Made by a program: the position numbers and the translations under genes | The notes under the pieces: generated by a model | Seen by the model: the letters and a program-made list of their open reading frames with translations, nothing else | What the model was told of the DNA's origin: nothing | Database searches by the model: none | Source: an uncultured Sediminibacterium sp. | GTDB lineage: Bacteria > Bacteroidota > Bacteroidia > Chitinophagales > Chitinophagaceae | Assembly (NCBI GenBank): GCA_937907555.1 | Contig: CALEST010000196.1 | Location: 1 to 5,804, forward strand | DNA length: 5,804 bases | Direction: 5' to 3' | Shown: positions 1 to 5,804 of the stretch, piece after piece | How the letters are laid out: each line of letters begins with the position of its first letter | How positions within the stretch are numbered: the first letter of the stretch is position 1

Positions 1-1532
1 TCTTCATGCGTCAGACTATTATAGTAATGAGCCGTCATATAGAATTTGATCAGAAAAATGAAGTTTATCAGCAATACCAGCGATTACACACGGCATTTTA
101 CAAACAAAACAGCACGGGCGATTTAATGAACAGAATTGCCGAAGATGTAAGCAGGGTAAGGATGTACACGGGCCCTGCCGTAATGTATTTAATTAACCTA
201 ATTACACTGATTGGATTTTGTCTGGTAAACATGCTAAGCAAGGACGTGAATCTTACATTAATGGTATTGGCCCCCTTGCCGTTATTGGCCATTACCATTT
301 ACAAAGTCAATAGCATTATTAACAAAAAAAGTGAATCCATTCAGGAAGACCTTTCCAATTTAACTACCAATGCACAGGAATCTTATTCTGGCATTCGCGT
401 AATTAAATCATTTGTACAGGAAAAAGCCATGTTCGGATTTTTTAATCAGAACAGTGAAAAATACAAACAGAATGCCATAGGGTTAGCCAAAGTAGAAGCC
501 TTGTATTTCCCCAGTATGGCTTTAATGATCGGCATCAGCACTTTAATTACCATTTATCTGGGAGGAATGCAGGCCATGCAGGATCCATCTAAAGTGGGCA
601 TTATTGTTGAATTTGTTATCTACATCAACATGCTGACTTTCCCGGTAAGTGCCATTGGTTGGACGGCCAGTATGATTCAACGCGCAGCTGCCTCGCAAAA
701 AAGACTGAATGAATTTTTACAACTGGAGCCAGCCATTCAAGATCATCCTACAGTATTACCAGATGAAATGGTAACAGGTACCATTGAATTTAAGCAAGTA
801 GATTTCACTTATCCGGACACTGGCATTAAAGCCATACAGAACCTGAGTTTACAGATCAATCGCGGAGAGAAAATTCTGGTATTGGGAAAAACAGGTAGCG
901 GTAAATCTACCCTGGCGCAATTGCTATTGCGTTTTTATGAACCCGATAAGGGCAGTATTACGGTGGGATCAAAACCGCTGCATATGTACGGCTTACAAAA
1001 GCTTCGCCAAAACATCAGTTATGTGCAGCAGGATATTTTTCTGTTCAGCGATACGGTAGCCAATAATATCCGGTTTGGGGTAGCACCCGACACACCCATA
1101 GAAAGGGTAGAAGAAGCTGCCAAAAGCGCCAGCATTCACAATGAAATCATGGGATTTGAAAACGGGTATGAAACCATGATTGGGGAAAGAGGCGTTACAC
1201 TGAGCGGAGGACAAAAGCAAAGAATTTCTATAGCACGTGCATTGATTAAAAACCCGGAAATTATTGTGTTCGACGATTGTTTAAGTGCTGTGGATGCCAA
1301 AACAGAAAAACATATTATTGGTCATTTATACAACTACTTACAGGACAAAACAGCAATCATTATTACGCATCGCATTTTTTCCGGTTTCCATTTCGATCAG
1401 ATTATTGTTTTGGAAGAGGGAAAAATGGCAGAAAAAGGTACTCATGACCAATTAATGCAACTGAACGGTTATTATGCCGAATTGTACAGAATGCAGCTGG
1501 AGACTGCTGCACACCAGAATCCTGAAATTTAG
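1..1532 (+). CDS. ABC exporter half-transporter, fused membrane and ATPase domains (5' partial, MdlA-like)
   Basis: ATP-driven exporter subunit of the inner membrane; substrate unknown. The frame is open to the left edge (first full codon at base 3), and the family normally has about 70 more N-terminal residues including TM1, so the Met at base 6 is internal. Residue numbers here count from that Met. Hydrophobic membrane segments lie near 56-76, 82-98, 169-188 and 196-217. The ATPase domain starts near 257 and has Walker A GKTGSGKST (294-302), Q-loop Q342, signature LSGGQ (399-403), Walker B ending in D423, D-loop SAVD (427-430) and H-loop H455. The residue after Walker B, normally the catalytic Glu, is Asp424 (DDCLSAVD), as in MdlA and other degenerate-site halves of heterodimeric exporters. 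A partner subunit is not in the window. It ends with TAG at 1530-1532, followed by 119 bp before the PUR gene. The ABC exporter family is certain; subfamily and substrate are not. Confidence 0.93.
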   Translation, partial: FMRQTIIVMSRHIEFDQKNEVYQQYQRLHTAFYKQNSTGDLMNRIAEDVSRVRMYTGPAVMYLINLITLIGFCLVNMLSKDVNLTLMVLAPLPLLAITIYKVNSIINKKSESIQEDLSNLTTNAQESYSGIRVIKSFVQEKAMFGFFNQNSEKYKQNAIGLAKVEALYFPSMALMIGISTLITIYLGGMQAMQDPSKVGIIVEFVIYINMLTFPVSAIGWTASMIQRAAASQKRLNEFLQLEPAIQDHPTVLPDEMVTGTIEFKQVDFTYPDTGIKAIQNLSLQINRGEKILVLGKTGSGKSTLAQLLLRFYEPDKGSITVGSKPLHMYGLQKLRQNISYVQQDIFLFSDTVANNIRFGVAPDTPIERVEEAAKSASIHNEIMGFENGYETMIGERGVTLSGGQKQRISIARALIKNPEIIVFDDCLSAVDAKTEKHIIGHLYNYLQDKTAIIITHRIFSGFHFDQIIVLEEGKMAEKGTHDQLMQLNGYYAELYRMQLETAAHQNPEI

Positions 1533-1538
1533 CGTTGC

Positions 1539-1554
1539 AACACTAAGTAGTGTT
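1539..1554. repeat. Perfect inverted repeat just after the ABC gene stop
   Basis: AACACTA-AG-TAGTGTT is a 7-bp dyad with a 2-bp centre (as RNA, 6-bp arms with a 4-nt loop), starting 7 bases after the TAG at 1532. A run of five T follows at 1560-1564. It may be a weak rho-independent terminator for the ABC exporter gene, but the stem has only two G-C pairs and the T-run is 5 nt away, so a protein-binding operator is equally possible. Confidence 0.45.
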
Positions 1555-1584
1555 TAGCATTTTTGTTGATTATTTGTATGAAAT

Positions 1585-1601
1585 TTTTGGTAATTCCAAA
1601 A
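1585..1601. repeat. Perfect inverted repeat overlapping the candidate -33 element
   Basis: TTTTGG-N5-CCAAAA, with 6-bp arms. The left arm contains the TTTG that I propose as the -33 element of the PUR gene promoter, so a protein bound here would compete with RNA polymerase. The symmetry is seen directly; any regulatory role is inference. Confidence 0.4.
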
Positions 1602-1616
1602 CAACTCCTATTTTTA
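1586..1616 (+). promoter_or_regulatory. Candidate Bacteroidota-type promoter for the PUR gene
   Basis: TTTG at 1586-1589, a 19-bp spacer, then TATTTTTA at 1609-1616. The Bacteroidota consensus is TTTG or TTG at -33 and TAnnTTTG at -7; the second box differs only in its last base. Transcription would begin about 1621-1625, leaving a leader of roughly 30 nt before the GTG at 1652. No sigma-70-style promoter was evident in the spacer. Confidence 0.4.
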
Positions 1617-1638
1617 ACCATTAACAAACTGTTAACCA
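1614..1638. repeat. TTAAC repeat cluster with a perfect inverted repeat in the PUR gene leader
   Basis: TTAAC occurs at 1614, 1621 and 1632; the first and third copies read TTAACCA. Inside the cluster, TTAACA-AAC-TGTTAA (1621-1635) is a perfect 6-3-6 dyad ending 16 bp before the GTG start. It lies at or just after the predicted transcription start, a good place for an operator or an mRNA control element. Autoregulation by the PUR protein is conceivable but not shown by the sequence. Confidence 0.4.
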
Positions 1639-1651
1639 AACACTAATAACT

Positions 1652-2107
1652 GTGGCGTACGAGAACAATGACAAAAAAATGGAGAGTGTGTACAGCACTC
1701 GCATCCGTGCAGGAAAGAGAAGAACTTACTTTTTTGATGTAAGGGCAACACGTGGCAACGATTATTTCTTAACCATTACAGAGAGTCGCAAACGCTTTGA
1801 CAACAATGGTTATGACCGTCACAAAATTTTTCTGTACAAAGAAGACTTTAATAAATTTATTAAAGCACTGGGAGAAGCAGTAGATTTTGTTAAAACAGAT
1901 CTAATGCCTGATTTTGATTTTGATGCTTTTAACCACGAGTATCCGGAAGGAGAGGGTGAAGGTGAAAACTATGCACCAGAACATGCAGAAGTGAATGATG
2001 CTCCGGTTGCTGAACCAGCACCAGCTTACACTCCAACTGTAGAAGCTCCTGCAAATGAAGCTCCTGTAGTAAATGACACAGCTACTGAAGAAGTAGACAA
2101 ATGGTAG
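1652..2107 (+). CDS. PUR-family DNA/RNA-binding protein (DUF3276 type)
   Basis: Small cytoplasmic nucleic-acid-binding protein of 151 residues. Residues about 12-80 form a single PUR repeat, a beta-sheet-plus-helix fold that binds single-stranded DNA or RNA. It begins with a basic segment (VYSTRIRAGKRRTYFFDV, 13-30), continues with strands such as DYFLTITESRKRF (37-49) and HKIFLYKEDF (57-66), and ends in the helix at 63-80. Residues 84-151 are an acidic, Pro/Ala/Glu-rich, probably disordered tail, common in the Bacteroidota members. The Borrelia relative BpuR is a known nucleic-acid-binding protein; the target here is unknown. I chose the GTG start because an in-frame TAA at 1622-1624 leaves it as the first start and family members have a short polar stretch before MExVYS. 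The alternative is ATG at 1679 (Met10). No Shine-Dalgarno is visible. The spacer upstream has its own promoter candidate, so it is probably transcribed separately from the ABC gene. Confidence 0.9.
   Translation: MAYENNDKKMESVYSTRIRAGKRRTYFFDVRATRGNDYFLTITESRKRFDNNGYDRHKIFLYKEDFNKFIKALGEAVDFVKTDLMPDFDFDAFNHEYPEGEGEGENYAPEHAEVNDAPVAEPAPAYTPTVEAPANEAPVVNDTATEEVDKW
2042..2071 (+). repeat. Two tandem 15-bp units in the PUR protein tail
   Basis: GAAGCTCCTG occurs at 2042-2051 and 2057-2066, 15 bp apart, encoding EAPAN and EAPVV. This in-frame micro-duplication suggests the Pro/Ala/Glu tail grows by short repeat expansion. It has no reading-frame effect. Confidence 0.5.
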
Positions 2108-2130
2108 TTTTTCGATTGCTTGCTTACATA

Positions 2131-2160
2131 AAAAAAACCCCGAAAATTTCGGGGTTTTTT
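2131..2160. terminator. Bidirectional rho-independent terminator between the PUR gene and hppA
   Basis: CCCCGAAA-A-TTTCGGGG (2138-2154) is a perfect hairpin preceded by seven or more A and followed by six T (2155-2160). The A-run serves as the U-tract on the opposite strand, so the element can stop transcription both ways. It lies 23 bp after the PUR stop (2107) and 17 bp beyond the hppA stop (2178), exactly between two convergent genes. Confidence 0.93.
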
Positions 2161-2177
2161 CATGTTCAGTTGTTCAA

Positions 2178-4613
2178 TTATTTCTTGGTTTCTGAGGCTT
2201 TTATTTCAATGCCTTTTTCTCCGATGCTCATATAAAACTTCTCGTACTTTTTATAAACATCATCTGATTGTGCAGTACCATTGATGATTAACTTACCATC
2301 TTTAATTTGAATATCTACATTCTCAGGATTGCTTACCACACCGTCTGTTTTTAAGGCTTCAATCAGGTCTTTCAAACCATCTTTTTCGCCACTAACAGTT
2401 ACATTCATTCCTGATTCCTGGCCGCCGATACTGATTTCAATTTTCTTCTCTACTTTGGTTTCAGCAGCATTTGAAGTTGGATGCATATGTGCCAATGTAG
2501 GAGCAATTACCAAAGAAACGATAGACATTAATTTGATAAGGATATTCATTGAAGGACCAGATGTATCTTTAAATGGATCACCAACCGTATCACCGGTAAC
2601 AGAAGCCTTGTGTGGCTCTGATTTCTTGTAATACATTTCACCATTAATTTCTACTCCTTTCTCGAAAGACTTCTTAGCATTGTCCCATGCACCACCTGCA
2701 TTGTTCTGGAAAATACCCATCAATACACCGCTCACGGTAGCACCCGCTAAGAATCCACCCAATGCTTCAGGTCCTAATAAGAACCCAATCAACAATGGAG
2801 AAATAATAGTGATAGCACCTGGCATCATCATTTTCTTTAAAGAAGCTTCAGTAGAAATAGCCACACACTTATCGTATTCAGGCTTACCAGTACCTTCCAT
2901 GATACCAGGAATGGTTCTGAACTGACGACGTACTTCTTCCACCATGGCCATTGCCGCTTCACCTACTGCTCTGATAGCCAGAGAGGAGAAGATAAATGGA
3001 ATCATACCTCCGATAAATAAAGCAGCCAATACATCGGCTTTATAAATATCAATATGTTGATTGTCTGGCATAGCCACACCAACGAAAGCAGCAAACAAAG
3101 CCAATGCAGTTAAAGCGGCAGAAGCAATAGCGAAACCTTTACCACTTGCAGCAGTTGTGTTCCCCACCGCATCTAAAATATCTGTTTTCTCACGCACTTC
3201 ACCAGGTAACTCACTCATTTCAGCAATACCACCTGCATTGTCCGCAATTGGACCAAATGCATCAATCGCCAATTGCATACCTGTAGTTGCCATCATACCT
3301 GCAGCAGCAATTGCCACACCGTATAAACCTGCACAAAGGAATGAACCGTAAATTCCTCCAGCCAATACAATGATTGGTAAGAAAGTACTTTCCATACCAA
3401 TAGCCAAACCACCAATGATATTGGTAGCGTGCCCTGTAGCAGACTGACGAATAATACTTAATACAGGACGCTTGCCCATTGCTGTATAGTACTCAGTAAT
3501 GATACTCATTAAAGTACCTACTACCAAACCCACAACAATTGCACCATATACTCCGTTTCTGGTGAATTCAGCACCTCTTAAAGTCATGGTTTCAGGCAAT
3601 ACATATCCTACTAAAAAATAACATACAATCGCTGTTAAAATCATAGAACCATAGTTACCCATGTTCAATGCTTTCTGTACAACAGCCGTATTTAAACCAG
3701 CAGTTTCACCAATTCTTACGAATAGGGTACCTACGATTGATAATAAAATTCCGATACCGGCAATCAGCATTGGCAATAAAATTGGAGACAATCCTCCGAA
3801 TGCGTCTTCCAATCTGGTACCATTAGCACCAGTTACTTCATTACCCAATACCATGGTAGCCAAAACGGTAGCAACATAAGAACCGAAAAGGTCTGCACCC
3901 ATACCGGCAACGTCACCTACGTTATCACCCACGTTATCTGCAATGGTAGCAGGGTTACGGGGATCATCTTCAGGAATACCTGCTTCTACTTTACCCACTA
4001 AGTCAGCACCTACGTCGGCAGCTTTGGTATAAATACCACCACCCACACGGGCAAACAAAGCGATGCTCTCTGCACCCAATGAAAATCCGGTTAATACTTC
4101 AATGGTCTTTAACATACCAGCAGTATCTCCGTCAGGTGAAAAATATTGCTTTAAAACAAGGAATAAACCCCCCAATCCCAATACAGCCAAACCGGATACG
4201 CCTAAGCCCATCACAGCTCCCCCTGTAAAGGAAACATTCAATGCCTTACTCAAACTAGTCTTCGCAGCTTCAGCAGTACGAACGTTCGCCTTGGTAGCTA
4301 CTTTCATCCCAATGTAACCTGCAGTTGCACTGAAAACCGCACCAATAAAGAAAGAAATGGCAATGCTCCAGTGGCTGTCTTCATTAGACTGAGCCATGAA
4401 ACCCAATAAAATAGCAACGATTACTACGAAATAAGCCAAGATTTTCCACTCAGCTTTCAAGAATGCCATAGCACCCTCTGCAATATAAGTGCTGATTTCC
4501 TTCATTCTGGCGTTACCAGCATCCTGCTTGGAAACCCAGTTAAATTTAATCAAGGTGTAAAGAAGTCCGATGACTCCCATCGCCGGAACGGCATAAAACA
4601 ATAGATTGTTCAT
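2178..4613 (-). CDS. hppA: Membrane-bound ion-pumping pyrophosphatase, K+-dependent, probably H+-translocating
   Basis: Integral membrane pump that couples hydrolysis of PPi to ion export across the inner membrane. I start it at ATG 4613 (MNNLLFYAVP, 811 aa) in preference to the TTG two codons upstream. The body (1 to about 706) has the many hydrophobic helices of the 16-helix family. Catalytic motifs are DVGADLVGKVEAG (200-212), DDPRNPATIADNVGDNVGD (216-234), DAFGPIADNAGG (451-462) and GDTVGDPFKDTSGPS (674-688). GNTTAASGKG (484-493) has Ala488 and Gly491 where K+-independent enzymes have Lys and Thr, which predicts K+ dependence. The helix-6 Glu is absent (D241-LFGSYVA, with Gly244 and Ala248 at the two usual positions), but helix 5 carries Glu182 (GAESIALF), the arrangement known from flavobacterial-type H+ pumps. 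Residues about 709-811 are an additional soluble domain that should face the periplasm. The family is certain; the transported ion is inferred. No Shine-Dalgarno is seen. Confidence 0.97.
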   Translation of the reverse strand: MNNLLFYAVPAMGVIGLLYTLIKFNWVSKQDAGNARMKEISTYIAEGAMAFLKAEWKILAYFVVIVAILLGFMAQSNEDSHWSIAISFFIGAVFSATAGYIGMKVATKANVRTAEAAKTSLSKALNVSFTGGAVMGLGVSGLAVLGLGGLFLVLKQYFSPDGDTAGMLKTIEVLTGFSLGAESIALFARVGGGIYTKAADVGADLVGKVEAGIPEDDPRNPATIADNVGDNVGDVAGMGADLFGSYVATVLATMVLGNEVTGANGTRLEDAFGGLSPILLPMLIAGIGILLSIVGTLFVRIGETAGLNTAVVQKALNMGNYGSMILTAIVCYFLVGYVLPETMTLRGAEFTRNGVYGAIVVGLVVGTLMSIITEYYTAMGKRPVLSIIRQSATGHATNIIGGLAIGMESTFLPIIVLAGGIYGSFLCAGLYGVAIAAAGMMATTGMQLAIDAFGPIADNAGGIAEMSELPGEVREKTDILDAVGNTTAASGKGFAIASAALTALALFAAFVGVAMPDNQHIDIYKADVLAALFIGGMIPFIFSSLAIRAVGEAAMAMVEEVRRQFRTIPGIMEGTGKPEYDKCVAISTEASLKKMMMPGAITIISPLLIGFLLGPEALGGFLAGATVSGVLMGIFQNNAGGAWDNAKKSFEKGVEINGEMYYKKSEPHKASVTGDTVGDPFKDTSGPSMNILIKLMSIVSLVIAPTLAHMHPTSNAAETKVEKKIEISIGGQESGMNVTVSGEKDGLKDLIEALKTDGVVSNPENVDIQIKDGKLIINGTAQSDDVYKKYEKFYMSIGEKGIEIKASETKK

Positions 4614-4651
4614 AAGCAATTTTGTGTCAGAGTTAAATTGTTAAAGGTTGG

Positions 4652-4659
4652 CAAAAATA
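4652..4659 (-). promoter_or_regulatory. Bacteroidota -7 promoter element for hppA
   Basis: On the minus strand this reads TATTTTTG, a perfect match to the TAnnTTTG -7 consensus, and it ends 38 bp before the hppA ATG. No good TTG lies at the expected -33 distance (about 4679-4682), so the match is half a promoter. It nevertheless suggests hppA can be transcribed independently of the serine hydrolase gene upstream. Confidence 0.5.
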
Positions 4660-4708
4660 AGGGTTCTAGCCTTTTAGTGCTACATTAAACGCGGTATGGG
4701 CATAATTA

Positions 4709-5804
4709 TTATTCCTCTTCCATATCCGGAACCTCAGAATCCGTAAAAACGGAACTCATTTTACCGGCATGCCAGATATTACTGTTGAATTTATTGCCCA
4801 GAATAATGATGGTTGCGGTATCTCCGATAATTCTTCTGAATACAGCGTTATTACCATGCCACCAGCCATTATGGTAAACGATGGTAGGATTGGGCGGATC
4901 CACATACAAATGCCAGCCTAAACCATAGTTCTTTTTCCCTCTGGTTTCGTTGCTTAAGGGCTCATAAGCCAGCTCCTGTGTTGCCATACTAACAAATTCA
5001 CCCTGGTACAAGGCTTTGTCCCAAGCCAAGAGGTCGCGTACCGTGCTGTAAACATTCTTATCCCCGTAAACACAATCCAGCTTTTCCAAAGGATACGGTT
5101 TTTTGCCTGGGGTATAGGATGGGATATAGTTACCAGTGTCTTTCATACTAAAGACATAAGTGTCTTTCATTCCGAGGGGAGTAAAAACGCTGTCTTTCAT
5201 GTATTGCGGAAAGGTCTGACCTGTAATTTTTTCAATTACCAGGGCCAGTAAGGCAAAATTGGTATTGTTGTAACTGTACCTTCTGTTGGGCTGGGATTCA
5301 GGAGCAGGGCGGGTTGCAGCCAGAAAGCGCAAAACATCATTGTTGGTACTTAAACCGGTTACACTTACCGGATCTTTCACATACACGGTTTGCTTTACCC
5401 ATTTACCCCTACGGTTCTTTTTACGTGTAGTATAAGAACGGGTGCCCGCCATTAACTGATCATATTTGGGCAGTCCGGAACGGTGAGAGAGCAATAATTG
5501 TAATGTAATCCCTTTGTAAGGGAAGGAGGGCAGGTATTGCTCTACCGGGTCGTCTAATTCAACGCGGCCTTGCTCCATCAGCCTTAATAGCGTCATGGCC
5601 GTAAAAGTCTTACTAATGGATGCTACATGAAAAGTAGAGGAGGGGGTAATGGGTTCCTGAGTAGCAAAATTGATCATTCCCCGATAGTCTTCAAATACTA
5701 CTTCTCCATTTTTGGCCACTAATATGGCCCCGTTAAAGCCGGTTTTAATCAACTGTTTTTCATACAAAGGCTTTATAGCATTTGCATAATATGTTTTTTC
5801 ACTA
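4709..5804 (-). CDS. Serine hydrolase of the beta-lactamase/penicillin-binding-protein-like fold (5' partial)
   Basis: Probable exported hydrolase (peptidase, esterase or D-aminopeptidase type; substrate unknown). The frame runs to the right edge with no stop, so the N-terminus, including any signal peptide, is outside; the TTG at 5767 is not a convincing start. Numbering from that codon, the class C beta-lactamase-like motifs are the nucleophile box SISK (Ser50, Lys53), YNN (Tyr166, Asn168) and HNG (299-301) in place of KTG. Typical family text includes the DDPVEQYLP segment (72-80), LLLSHRSGLP (91-100) and YGLGWHLY (281-288). A strongly basic insertion (about 113-130, TTRKKNRRGKWVKQ) sits between the LSHRSGLP segment and the YNN box, and the C-terminus is acidic (VPDMEEE). 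No lipocalin or other accessory domain follows. It lies 95 bp upstream of hppA on the same strand; I see no functional link between them. The fold is very likely, the reaction is not known. Confidence 0.9.
   Translation of the reverse strand, partial: SEKTYYANAIKPLYEKQLIKTGFNGAILVAKNGEVVFEDYRGMINFATQEPITPSSTFHVASISKTFTAMTLLRLMEQGRVELDDPVEQYLPSFPYKGITLQLLLSHRSGLPKYDQLMAGTRSYTTRKKNRRGKWVKQTVYVKDPVSVTGLSTNNDVLRFLAATRPAPESQPNRRYSYNNTNFALLALVIEKITGQTFPQYMKDSVFTPLGMKDTYVFSMKDTGNYIPSYTPGKKPYPLEKLDCVYGDKNVYSTVRDLLAWDKALYQGEFVSMATQELAYEPLSNETRGKKNYGLGWHLYVDPPNPTIVYHNGWWHGNNAVFRRIIGDTATIIILGNKFNSNIWHAGKMSSVFTDSEVPDMEEE

Noticed and set aside
98..1220. Two minus-strand open frames (66 and 75 codons) opposite the ABC gene
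   Set aside because: They overlap conserved ABC membrane and ATPase coding sequence and encode nothing recognisable.
1558..1565. Alternative -7 element CATTTTTG with TTG at 1535-1537, 20 bp upstream
   Set aside because: It lacks the first T of the consensus, sits immediately after the ABC stop and would give a long leader; the pair at 1586-1616 fits better, though both could be used.
2329..4317. Several plus-strand open frames of 72-100 codons opposite hppA
   Set aside because: They are antisense shadows of a well-conserved coding gene, rich in Pro/Ala/Asn from reversed codons, with no recognisable domain.
4652..4680. Possible terminator between the serine hydrolase and hppA (minus strand AAGG ... 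CCTT then ATTTTT)
   Set aside because: The stem is only four pairs; the T-rich part is better explained as the TAnnTTTG promoter element.
4709..5767. Complete serine hydrolase gene starting at TTG 5767
   Set aside because: The frame continues without a stop to the window edge, and a signal peptide and the family's N-terminal strand region would be expected upstream.

Overview
The window reads as ordinary chromosomal DNA from a member of the Bacteroidota, most likely near the Chitinophagaceae (inference from protein character, not from a search). Three things point there: a PUR-domain protein of the DUF3276 type that is typical of this phylum, promoter candidates of the Bacteroidota kind (TTTG ... 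TAnnTTTG) instead of the sigma-70 kind, and start codons without a Shine-Dalgarno sequence. I see no mobile elements, tRNA/rRNA genes, CRISPR array or phage genes.

Layout. Left edge to 1532, plus strand: the C-terminal ~509 residues of an ABC exporter half-transporter (membrane domain fused to ATPase), with its N-terminus outside the window. 1533-1651: a 119-bp AT-rich spacer with three separate perfect inverted repeats and one plausible promoter. 1652-2107, plus strand: a small PUR-family DNA/RNA-binding protein with an acidic Pro/Ala-rich tail. 2131-2160: a near-perfect hairpin flanked by A- and T-runs, placed to terminate both the PUR gene and the convergent hppA gene. 2178-4613, minus strand: hppA, a membrane-bound ion-pumping pyrophosphatase with an additional C-terminal domain of about 100 residues. 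4614-4708: a 95-bp spacer with a perfect Bacteroidota -7 element driving hppA. 4709 to the right edge, minus strand: a beta-lactamase-fold serine hydrolase cut at its N-terminus by the window.

The genes do not form an evident pathway. Two are membrane energetics/transport proteins (ABC exporter, PPi-driven pump), one is a nucleic-acid-binding protein, and one is probably an exported hydrolase. The serine hydrolase and hppA lie in the same direction, but hppA appears to have its own promoter. I did not find a novel multi-gene system. The observations most worth following are at residue level: hppA has the pump glutamate moved from helix 6 to helix 5 and carries an unusual C-terminal domain, and the ABC protein has Asp in place of the catalytic Glu, as in the degenerate half of heterodimeric exporters.
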